From NCBI GenBank assembly GCA_041749015.1, contig JBGTCD010000148.1:1-15236 (forward strand): DNA of 15,236 bases, read 5' to 3'. Each line of letters starts with the position of its first letter. Positions within the stretch are counted from its first letter, which is position 1. Both the position numbers and the translations under genes were made by a program. Shown here piece after piece: positions 8,430-13,990 of this stretch. The notes beneath the pieces are model-generated. The model saw only the letters and a list, made by a program, of their open reading frames with translations, ran no database searches and was not told the DNA's origin. This DNA is from JBGTCD01 sp041749015 (lineage in GTDB: Bacteria; Bacteroidota; Bacteroidia; Cytophagales; Cyclobacteriaceae).

Positions 8430-8466
8430 CAGCAGCGGGTTTTTTTAATTAAAAAACCCGCTGCTG
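8430..8466. terminator. Long inverted repeat between convergent genes, overlapping a stop codon
   Basis: A perfect 16-bp inverted repeat: left arm 8430-8445 (CAGCAGCGGGTTTTTT), right arm 8451-8466, 5-nt loop (TAATT). It lies where the plus-strand adaptor operon meets the minus-strand CPBP operon, so it probably stops or insulates both transcripts. The right arm also codes for the last five residues (QQRVF) and stop of the CPBP gene. The A/T pairs are next to the loop and no T-run follows the hairpin, which is not the classical intrinsic terminator order. The terminator role is therefore inferred from position. Confidence 0.55.
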
Positions 8467-9387
8467 TAGCAATGCCCCCAACTCCATCATCCAGGCGATG
8501 CCAATATGAATGATTACCCCGCCCCAGATGTTCTTAGTTTTTAGGGCAAATACGCCAAGAATATATCCGCCGAATATAGAACTCACCGCTTCAGGCAAGG
8601 GTTTGCCGAAATGAAGGAAGCAATATAAAACAGCCATAGATACTATGGCGCCATTGCCTAAAAAGCGGGCCATCCCGATCACCATCAGACCCCGAAAGAA
8701 AAACTCGATGTAAACAAAATTCCATCCATAGGCTATTTCGTAACCCATAATGGTCCAGATCTCAGGAATACCGAGATATTGGTGTGCCCCGCCTGAGGTG
8801 CGGTATAAAGGGTAAAATGTATTGAAGGAATCGGTAAAAGAGGCCAAACCCACTACAGGCAGCATGATCAGTAGAATAATGAAATAGGGCCTTAGATTGA
8901 GGTTCTGTTTGGTAATCCCATAAAATCCATCCCTGCGGTAATCCCAAAACCGAAACATCAGGTATGCTGGTATGAATACGGTAAAGATGTTGGCAATATT
9001 TTTGACGATCCGGCCCAACCAGTATTCCAGGGGTGCGGGGGCCAGGTATTCTATAAGGAGTTTGTGATAATGAGAGCCGCTTTGCAGGGAAAGAAACAGG
9101 ATACTCAAAGTGCTGAATATCCAAAGCCTTAGGTCTTTTAAATACTCCAGTTTCTTATGAAAGTACATCCAGATCAAAGCTGGTATCCACCAGGCCACCA
9201 GATAAAATATAAAATACAGCAATATCCGGATGGGGCTGCCGAAGTACGCATCAATGTAGGAATCCTCAAAGTCGAAATAGAAGTTTAGCCCAACACAGAT
9301 CGTAAGGAACAAGGCGATTAAAGCATAGGCATAGGGGTTAAAATCCTCTTTAATAAACTCTAAAAGATAATTTTTTAACTTTCTCAA
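8449..9387 (-). CDS. CPBP-family intramembrane protease-like protein
   Basis: A 312-residue multi-pass membrane protein, with hydrophobic segments near 20-38, 52-75, 87-101, 128-148, 167-185, 211-232, 246-260, 271-283 and 288-305. The C-terminal third carries the CPBP (Rce1/Abi-type) core. YIEFFFRG (226-233) is motif 1 with Glu228 and Arg232, but the first Glu of the usual EExxxR is Ile227. His259 in LYCFLHFGKPLPEA is motif 2, and His294 in GVIIHIGIAWM is motif 3. Members act as glutamate intramembrane proteases or have lost activity; the substrate is unknown. The start is TTG at 9385-9387, overlapping the maf stop by 4 nt (TTGA). The first internal Met is at residue 74, after two membrane segments, so TTG is the credible start. 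It is the last gene of the DUF1015-maf-CPBP unit. Its final codons lie in the inverted repeat at 8430-8466. Confidence 0.85.
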   Translation of the reverse strand: MRKLKNYLLEFIKEDFNPYAYALIALFLTICVGLNFYFDFEDSYIDAYFGSPIRILLYFIFYLVAWWIPALIWMYFHKKLEYLKDLRLWIFSTLSILFLSLQSGSHYHKLLIEYLAPAPLEYWLGRIVKNIANIFTVFIPAYLMFRFWDYRRDGFYGITKQNLNLRPYFIILLIMLPVVGLASFTDSFNTFYPLYRTSGGAHQYLGIPEIWTIMGYEIAYGWNFVYIEFFFRGLMVIGMARFLGNGAIVSMAVLYCFLHFGKPLPEAVSSIFGGYILGVFALKTKNIWGGVIIHIGIAWMMELGALLQQRVF

Positions 9388-9947
9388 CCCAATATCTTTT
9401 TGAGTTCTGCATACACCCTGTGCATTGGCAATCCCACCACGTTGTGGTAGGAACCTTCTATTTTGTCAATTCCGATCATCCCGATCCACTCCTGAATGCC
9501 ATAAGCTCCGGCCTTGTCCATTGGCTGGTATTTGTTCACATAATGATTTATCATCTCAGGCTCCAGCGCCATGAAATGGACCTTGGTGGTTTCCGAGAAG
9601 GTCTTGATGCCATCTGTGGTGCGCAGGCTTACACCCGTGATGACCACATGCCAGCGGTCCGAGAGTGTTTTGAGCATGAGGGCAGCGTCATCCTGGTTTT
9701 TTGGCTTACCCAGGACCCGATTTTCCGCTATCACCACCGTATCTGCAGTCAGGACTACCGTGCCCGGTTCGGGTAGGGGGAAGGCCATGGCTTTTTTCTC
9801 AGATAGAAATGGTGCCACCGCTTCAGGCGGTAGATGGTTCGGGTAGGTTTCTTCGATACTGACCACACGGACCTCAAAATCCAGGCCCGCCTCCAGAAGA
9901 AGGTCCTGTCTTCTGGGGGAGTTGCTAGCAAGGATCAACCTGACCAT
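9384..9947 (-). CDS. maf: Maf-family nucleotide pyrophosphatase (dTTP/UTP type)
   Basis: House-cleaning pyrophosphatase that hydrolyses non-canonical or excess nucleoside triphosphates to monophosphates in the cytosol; Maf was once called a septum-formation inhibitor. The protein from the ATG at 9947 has 187 residues, the family length. It opens with MVRLILASNSPRRQDLL, the signature phosphate-binding motif. Other hallmarks are TADTVV with catalytic Asp69, GKPKNQDDA (80-88), ITGVSLRT, DKAGAYGIQ (144-152) and GSYHNVVGLP (165-174). The KAGAYGIQ form points to the dTTP/UTP branch. The frame stays open for 30 more codons upstream to an ATG at 10037, but that extension lies wholly inside the DUF1015 gene and precedes the conserved N-terminus, so it is not used. 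The start overlaps the DUF1015 gene by 23 nt; the stop overlaps the CPBP start by 4 nt. Confidence 0.95.
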   Translation of the reverse strand: MVRLILASNSPRRQDLLLEAGLDFEVRVVSIEETYPNHLPPEAVAPFLSEKKAMAFPLPEPGTVVLTADTVVIAENRVLGKPKNQDDAALMLKTLSDRWHVVITGVSLRTTDGIKTFSETTKVHFMALEPEMINHYVNKYQPMDKAGAYGIQEWIGMIGIDKIEGSYHNVVGLPMHRVYAELKKILG

Positions 9948-11223
9948 GAAATTCACCGTTTTTGATGGAACTGAACAAAAATCCACCGATAACTTTAGGG
10001 TAAAAATAGGTCGATTTCTGGGGTAGGGTATATCCACTGCTACATACCCTTTTCACCTCCTCCATGGAAATTTCCTGGGTGATCAATGCCATTTGGGCCT
10101 TTCCGTCTCTGACCTGCTCCAGGCAGGCACTGAAGCTTCTTTCGAAGCTTACATGTGGCGAAGAGCGCTGGTCTTTACCTTTGATGCCCAGAGCTTTTTC
10201 AATCACAAAGTAATGCATAACCGTCAGGTCCAGGTCCTTTATTTCCGGAGGGAAATTCCAGGGGTTTTCATTTACTTTTTCAGGTTTGAGCCTGATTTTG
10301 TATGAGTCATCCTCAAGAATAAGCCCAAAGGCCCACTTTTTACCTAAAATGATGTGATTCAGATCATGCACATCCGGCACATGCTTAATGATAAAGTCAT
10401 TTTCAAGAGCATTCAAAAGGGTGGTTTTATCAAGTCCCTCAAGTCCGGTAATCACTCTGTGGGTAGGCAGAATCCTCAGGTCCTCTGATTCGGTATTGGT
10501 AAAAAACATCATGTGATACTGGAAGCCCTCATGGCTTGAGGGTGATGCGCCCTCAGATATTCTTCGATTTCTGTATATGAGGCTGCCCTCATACCGATGG
10601 TGGCCATCTGCCAGGATGATTTTTTGAGAGGCAATGACCTTGATAAATTTTTCGATCACCTCCCGATCCTGGATCACGCTGAGCACATCACGCGTACCCT
10701 GATAATCTTCGGTATCGTAGATCGGGTTCTTCATGCTTTCGTCCATGAAGGGCTCCAGACTGAAGTCCGGGTCGGTATACAACCCGTGAGTTGGACTGGT
10801 GTTCATCTCCAGTTGTTCCAGTAGGGCTACCCGGTCGTTGACTGCTATGGGGATGGTATTTTCATGGCGCATTAAGTCCCCTTCTGCCCAGTCTGTTACT
10901 CTCAGGTTGGCAATAAAGCCCTTCCGGCAAAACTCTTTCTTATTGCCGGGTAAGGTAAAGTACTGGTAATACACGTAGATTCCCGGTAGTGGGTCCTGAA
11001 TAAGGATTTTATCCTTTTTCCACTGGTCTAAAAGTGCAGCCGTTGATTCAAGAGGCAGTTCTTGTCTGGGTACCGACAAGTGGATGCTATTGAGAGGATT
11101 TTGATACAGGGCTTCCAATTGCCTGGGCGATACCACATCAAATAGAGGTGCTGCCAAACCTTCAATATCTCCTGCATGCTCAGGGTTATAGCGCCAGGCT
11201 TTTAGGGGTAAAATTTGAGCCAT
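9925..11223 (-). CDS. DUF1015 family protein
   Basis: A 432-residue cytosolic protein with no signal peptide or membrane segment. It opens with a DUF1015 start (ILPLKAWRYNPEHAG, then LAAPLFDVVSPRQLEAL). It carries RHENT (119-123) and the family hallmark ILADGHHRYEG (203-213). It ends with LPQKSTYFYPKVIGGFLFSSI, also typical. The length fits the family (about 400-430). The biochemical function is not established as far as I know. The DGHHR motif resembles that of ParB-like serine kinases, and from memory these genes often lie beside serA/serC in Bacteroidota. Here they do not; the neighbours are maf and a CPBP gene. It is the first gene of a three-gene minus-strand unit, and its 3' end overlaps the maf start by 23 nt. 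The ATG at 11221-11223 is the only start that keeps the conserved N-terminus. Confidence 0.92.
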   Translation of the reverse strand: MAQILPLKAWRYNPEHAGDIEGLAAPLFDVVSPRQLEALYQNPLNSIHLSVPRQELPLESTAALLDQWKKDKILIQDPLPGIYVYYQYFTLPGNKKEFCRKGFIANLRVTDWAEGDLMRHENTIPIAVNDRVALLEQLEMNTSPTHGLYTDPDFSLEPFMDESMKNPIYDTEDYQGTRDVLSVIQDREVIEKFIKVIASQKIILADGHHRYEGSLIYRNRRISEGASPSSHEGFQYHMMFFTNTESEDLRILPTHRVITGLEGLDKTTLLNALENDFIIKHVPDVHDLNHIILGKKWAFGLILEDDSYKIRLKPEKVNENPWNFPPEIKDLDLTVMHYFVIEKALGIKGKDQRSSPHVSFERSFSACLEQVRDGKAQMALITQEISMEEVKRVCSSGYTLPQKSTYFYPKVIGGFLFSSIKNGEFHGQVDPC

Positions 11224-11348
11224 GCCAGGATTGAATTGATGCTTTAGTTAATAAAATCAGGAAATTGAGGTCACCGAATCTTGATTTTGGTAAGGCCGGT
11301 GCCTTTTGGTTCGCAAGGTTGCTATTATCTCATTATATTGCAAGCAGG

Positions 11349-12134
11349 ATGAGGCAATTAAGGGGTTTTTTGACAGCAATTTTGCTCTTTTGGGCAGGAT
11401 TAGGCTTTGGCGGTGAATTGGTAATTTCCGGTATTTACCAGGGCAGGGATATCTTTGTGCGCAACCCTTATAACACCGTTTCCAAATCTTTTTGCACCCA
11501 GGAGGTGTACGTCAATGATCGGCTGGTCATGGAGGCCCCTCGCACCACGGCCTACAGAGTGGACCTTACCTACCTTCAGATCAATGATTTGGTAGTCATT
11601 CGAATTTTATTTTATGACGATTGTGAGCCTCAGGTGGTCAACCCGCAGGTGTTGCTTAAGGCCGGTAAGTTTGAGTTTCTTTCAGTCCAGACGGATGCTA
11701 ATGCCATCAATTGGTCCACTCAGGGAGAGCTCTATGGGGGCAACTTTCTTATTCATCGGAAGGATACCCTGGACGAATGGTACGGGGTAGGGGAAGTCAA
11801 GGCTAGGGGTTCGGTGGATCATAATCACTACAGCCATCGTGCACCCCACCAGCCCGGAGAGAATAAATACAGACTGGTGTACCAGTCGGCAGAAGGGCAG
11901 CATTATTATTCCATGGATTTTGCCTATACCAGCACCGATTATCCGGTCACCTTTTACCCGACTCAGCCTACGCACAAGATTACACTCAGTATGGAGATAC
12001 CTTATAAGATATTTGATATGAATGACCGGGTCGTTCAGGAAGGGGTCGGCATGGAGATTTACATCCAGGACCTGAGGCCGGGACAGTATTTTCTGGAGAT
12101 CCAAAACCGAAAGGAGAAGTTTATCAAACGGTGA
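11349..12134 (+). CDS. Secreted protein of a conserved Bacteroidota family with a sorting-domain-like C-terminus
   Basis: A 261-residue protein from ATG 11349. MRQLRGFLTAILLFWAGLGFGGE is a signal peptide. The mature part begins with VISGIYQGRDIFVRNPYN, followed by CTQEVYVNDR, INWSTQGELYGGNF, WYGVGEVKARG and HQPGENKYRLVYQ. I recall this pattern from an uncharacterised family widespread in Bacteroidota (SGvYQGknlyVqNP ... GENkfR), but cannot check it here. The last 60 residues (FYPTQPTHKITL, then PYKIFDMNDRVVQEG, then IYIQDLRPGQYFLEIQNRKEKFIKR) resemble a type A sorting domain of the type IX secretion system, though the usual NP after YP is altered. This suggests export across the outer membrane or a related Ig-like fold. 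An in-frame TTG at 11265 would place 28 residues before the signal peptide and is unlikely. It is divergent from the DUF1015 gene. Function unknown. Confidence 0.78.
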   Translation: MRQLRGFLTAILLFWAGLGFGGELVISGIYQGRDIFVRNPYNTVSKSFCTQEVYVNDRLVMEAPRTTAYRVDLTYLQINDLVVIRILFYDDCEPQVVNPQVLLKAGKFEFLSVQTDANAINWSTQGELYGGNFLIHRKDTLDEWYGVGEVKARGSVDHNHYSHRAPHQPGENKYRLVYQSAEGQHYYSMDFAYTSTDYPVTFYPTQPTHKITLSMEIPYKIFDMNDRVVQEGVGMEIYIQDLRPGQYFLEIQNRKEKFIKR

Positions 12135-12182
12135 GGTTTGGTGGTCTTTGGAGGGGATTAGTTGAGGCAAGCATATTTAGTT

Positions 12183-12425
12183 TTATTCCCTTTTCCTAAA
12201 CCCTCCTTCAAAAAATCGTCTGAACTTGCTAAAAGGAGATAAACTAAAATATCCCACAACAAAAGCTATTATCCCTACAAATATAATAACAACACCTCCA
12301 ACAACCTTATGTTGCAGGGTAAGATAATGGTGCCCAGTTTTTGTTATGTCAAAAATCAACATTATGATTCCTGTTAAAACTAGTAACAATCCAATGAAAA
12401 AATATGATATGCCACTACTATTCAT
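12183..12425 (-). CDS. Small two-helix membrane protein, unknown
   Basis: An 80-residue protein with two clear hydrophobic helices (about 8-26 and 41-62), a short HHYLTLQHK loop between them, and a strongly basic C-terminus (KFRRFFEGGFRKRE). The loop is likely outside and both termini in the cytoplasm, by the positive-inside rule. No family is recognised. It starts 21 bases after the stop of the secreted protein gene at 12447-12968 and is probably co-transcribed with it. The DNA here is more AT-rich than the operons to the left, which fits an acquired segment. The ATG start is unambiguous. Confidence 0.65.
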   Translation of the reverse strand: MNSSGISYFFIGLLLVLTGIIMLIFDITKTGHHYLTLQHKVVGGVVIIFVGIIAFVVGYFSLSPFSKFRRFFEGGFRKRE

Positions 12426-12446
12426 TTTCGAGTAATTTGCAGGTCT

Positions 12447-12968
12447 CTAATCATAGAATAATCTCGTTTCTACATTAAAAGGTAATTTTTCATTAACACT
12501 ACAAGAAATAACTGATAAAACATTTTCTTGTATTGGTAATTTCTTCATTTCGTTAGGATATTCTTGCATGCTTTCGAATAAATTCAATTTATCGCTAGCC
12601 ATTTTTCTATCTACACCTGACAACTTTTCACCCTTTTCTAGGAACTTTATTCGGTTTTTACTCACCTGATATTTGATATAAAAAGTATCGCTCCAAATCA
12701 AAGAATAGACAGGATCAATGCCTGTATCAGTTGAATACTCTAAAAAATATACCTTACTGCTCACTAGTTCTTTTGGAAGGAGTTTTCTCAATGGTTTAAT
12801 ATCGTAATTCAAACTATTAACTATCGAAGTAGAGACAATCTGTGACTTTCGATAATCCATTATATTACAAAGCATTTCAGAATCAAATTTCATAGTACAG
12901 GAATCCTGTGATTTCACCGAAAACCCTAAAATGCATAGCGTTAATAATGTAAATATCTTCATTTTCAT
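12447..12968 (-). CDS. Secreted hypothetical protein
   Basis: A 173-residue protein from ATG 12968 (a second in-frame ATG lies at 12962). MKMKIFTLLTLCILGFSVKSQ is a signal peptide with cleavage likely after KSQ or GFSVKS. The mature part is polar and mixed alpha/beta with three cysteines (in SQDSCTMKF, EMLCNIMDY and VISCSVNE), and no recognisable motif. The frame extends ten codons upstream to a GTG at 12998, but that start and the residues ETRT come from the palindromic repeat at 12982-13005, so it is rejected. Base composition is AT-rich compared with the left half of the window. The RAYT gene lies 62 bases upstream on the same strand, with the palindrome between them. Likely function: unknown periplasmic or secreted protein. 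Confidence 0.65.
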   Translation of the reverse strand: MKMKIFTLLTLCILGFSVKSQDSCTMKFDSEMLCNIMDYRKSQIVSTSIVNSLNYDIKPLRKLLPKELVSSKVYFLEYSTDTGIDPVYSLIWSDTFYIKYQVSKNRIKFLEKGEKLSGVDRKMASDKLNLFESMQEYPNEMKKLPIQENVLSVISCSVNEKLPFNVETRLFYD

Positions 12969-12981
12969 CTTATTCTCCGCC

Positions 12982-13005
12982 TTGGTTCGTGTCTCCACGA
13001 ACCAA
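12982..13005 (-). repeat. REP-like palindrome, left copy (inverted relative to the others)
   Basis: Perfect 10-bp arms TTGGTTCGTG (12982-12991) and CACGAACCAA (12996-13005) with a 4-nt loop. Read on the minus strand the loop is GAGA, which matches the RRGA loops of the three right-hand copies only in this orientation. It lies 25 bases beyond the RAYT stop and 13 bases before the start of the next gene. Confidence 0.85.
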
Positions 13006-13023
13006 CCTACAAAACCAACCTAC
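13000..13023. repeat. Short direct repeat beside the left palindrome
   Basis: The 11-mer AACCAACCTAC occurs at 13000-13010 and again at 13013-13023. The first copy includes the tip of the palindrome's right arm. It could be a slipped duplication or part of the element's end. Confidence 0.5.
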
Positions 13024-13030
13024 ATTATAC

Positions 13031-13588
13031 TCAAAACTCATCCCGCAAGTCTTTAACAAACGAAAATTCCTTTATCCCTTCTTCATAAAACTTGGCTGTC
13101 GAATATTTATAATCACATGGTTCTTTTACCAACTGCCATTGTTCCGCCAATGGATTGAGATGAATGTAATCCAACTTCTGATAGGCTACATCCTGTGTAT
13201 ATAAATGAACTGCCAATGAATCCCTTTGCCAAAATTCATAATCCTTATTGTTGGTCGCCACTGCATAGCTGGATAATTTTCCACCTTCACTGGTCAACAT
13301 TTTTTTGAATTCGTGTGCCGTATATTTCAAAAAAGAACCTTGCGGGGTTTCCTTGCCATTATTCTCAACAAATCGCCATATTAAATGGATATGATTAGGC
13401 ATAATCACAAATGCAAATACTTCAATCTTCCCTGTATTGCTTAAATACTCCAAAGAATCAATAATGACATTTTTGTACCTATCATTCAAAAGGAGCTTTT
13501 GCCATTTGTTAATGGTCGCTGTCCAAAAGTAAATTTCACCTTTTTCAATGAAGGACTTGCGCTTATACTCAAATATGCTTTCATCCAT
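13031..13588 (-). CDS. REP-associated tyrosine transposase (RAYT, Y1/IS200-like HUH enzyme)
   Basis: A 185-residue HUH nuclease-type protein of the Transposase_17/Y1 group. FAFVIMPNHIHLIWRF (58-73) carries the metal-binding pair His66 and His68. The C-terminal helix region QRDSLAVHLYTQDVAYQKLDYIHLNPL (121-147) holds candidate nucleophile tyrosines Tyr136 and Tyr141 and the YIHLNP motif usual in RAYTs. WQLVKEPCDYKYSTAKFYEEG (151-171) matches the family C-terminus. The length is about that of full RAYT proteins (150-200) and the frame is intact, so the enzyme may be active. These proteins bind and nick short palindromic REP sequences. Four copies of one palindrome lie around this gene, at 25 bases beyond its stop and 20, 102 and 170 bases upstream of its start. 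The start ATG at 13588 gives MDESIFEYKRKSF, a normal beginning for this group. Confidence 0.92.
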   Translation of the reverse strand: MDESIFEYKRKSFIEKGEIYFWTATINKWQKLLLNDRYKNVIIDSLEYLSNTGKIEVFAFVIMPNHIHLIWRFVENNGKETPQGSFLKYTAHEFKKMLTSEGGKLSSYAVATNNKDYEFWQRDSLAVHLYTQDVAYQKLDYIHLNPLAEQWQLVKEPCDYKYSTAKFYEEGIKEFSFVKDLRDEF

Positions 13589-13608
13589 GGTTCATCATTT
13601 TAATTTCT

Positions 13609-13630
13609 TGGTTCGTGAAGACACGAATCA
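13609..13630 (+). repeat. REP-like palindrome, right copy 1
   Basis: Arms TGGTTCGTG (13609-13617) and CACGAATCA (13622-13630), loop AAGA. A C-to-T change in the right arm turns one G-C pair into a G-T wobble, so the hairpin can still form as RNA or single-stranded DNA. It lies 20 bases upstream of the RAYT start codon. Confidence 0.85.
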
Positions 13631-13690
13631 GGGTTGAGGAAGCTGGTTGAATTTTAATTCAAGATATGAATTTTTTTCGGGTTGGGCATT

Positions 13691-13714
13691 ATGGTTCGTG
13701 GGGACACGAACCAT
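13691..13714 (+). repeat. REP-like palindrome, right copy 2
   Basis: Perfect 10-bp arms ATGGTTCGTG (13691-13700) and CACGAACCAT (13705-13714), loop GGGA. Same orientation as right copies 1 and 3. The right arm is followed by GGC, making CACGAACCATGGC, which is shared with copy 3. Confidence 0.85.
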
Positions 13715-13758
13715 GGCAGTGGGGACTGTGAGGGGTGAGGGGAAAATTTGATTTGTAC

Positions 13759-13780
13759 TGGTTCGTGAAGACACGAACCA
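13759..13780 (+). repeat. REP-like palindrome, right copy 3
   Basis: Perfect 9-bp arms TGGTTCGTG (13759-13767) and CACGAACCA (13772-13780), loop AAGA as in right copy 1. It is followed by TGGCGAC, similar to the TGGCAGT after copy 2. Confidence 0.85.
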
Positions 13781-13899
13781 TGGCGACTAGATGGATGATT
13801 GGGGCACGGAGGAGCAGCCCACAATCACATGCACAAACATCCGCGCCTGAAAGTGGAGAAAGGCAGACAACATTGAAGAAAATATCGAAAAATCCATAA

Positions 13900-13915
13900 T
13901 TTAGACGCGTCTAAA
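13900..13915. promoter_or_regulatory. Perfect 16-bp palindrome, candidate operator
   Basis: TTTAGACGCGTCTAAA is fully self-complementary with no loop. It lies 75 bases before the start of the membrane protein gene at 13991. Two-fold symmetry of this size without a T-run suits a dimeric repressor site (TetR-like sites are often of this form) better than a terminator. No regulator gene is in view. Confidence 0.4.
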
Positions 13916-13947
13916 AAACTTTAGCTGCTGTATTTTTATTCTATTTA

Positions 13948-13963
13948 TAATTTAAGTAAATTA
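13948..13963. promoter_or_regulatory. AT-rich inverted repeat upstream of the membrane protein gene
   Basis: TAATTTA (13948-13954), AG, TAAATTA (13957-13963): perfect 7-bp arms around two bases. The half-site GTAAATTA recurs at 14707-14714 upstream of the lipoprotein gene, so both may share a regulator. In DNA this AT-rich, chance is a real alternative. Confidence 0.25.
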
Positions 13964-13990
13964 TATTAAAATATTGTAAATGAGATATTA

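Larger units (their letters stand above)
12982..13630 (-). mobile_element. Candidate RAYT unit bounded by two opposed palindromes
   Basis: A roughly 650-bp unit: palindrome (12982-13005), RAYT gene (13031-13588, minus), palindrome (13609-13630). The two palindromes face opposite ways, judged by their asymmetric loops, and each lies 20-25 bases from the gene ends. This resembles the hairpin ends of IS200/IS605-type elements, and REP pairs around RAYT genes. The boundaries are inferred, and no target duplication is expected for single-strand HUH transposition. Confidence 0.55.
13589..13990. other. 402-bp gene-free stretch with repeats and candidate operators
   Basis: No coding potential is seen on either strand. 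It holds three of the four REP-like palindromes (13609-13630, 13691-13714, 13759-13780), a perfect 16-bp palindrome (13900-13915) and AT-rich inverted repeat 13948-13963. The left part is mixed in composition (G-rich near 13716-13741); the last 75 bases are very AT-rich and probably contain the promoter of the membrane protein gene at 13991. No clear TAnnTTTG element is present. Confidence 0.7.

Noticed and set aside
9948..10037. Thirty-codon N-terminal extension of Maf from an upstream ATG
   Set aside because: It precedes the conserved LILASNSPRR start, has no counterpart in the family, and lies entirely inside the DUF1015 coding sequence.
11265..11348. TTG start 28 codons upstream for the secreted protein
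   Set aside because: It would bury the signal peptide inside the chain; ATG 11349 starts the signal peptide directly.
12969..12998. GTG start for the secreted protein at 12998
   Set aside because: The start and following residues are read from the REP-like palindrome; ATG 12968 begins a normal signal peptide.
12989..13204. Plus-strand open frame of 71 codons opposite the RAYT gene
   Set aside because: It starts inside the palindrome, has no recognisable features and lies antisense to a well-supported RAYT coding region.
13609..13780. CRISPR-like array of three repeats
   Set aside because: The repeats are short hairpins with unequal spacers (60 and 44 bases), a fourth copy is inverted beyond a transposase gene, and no cas genes are present.
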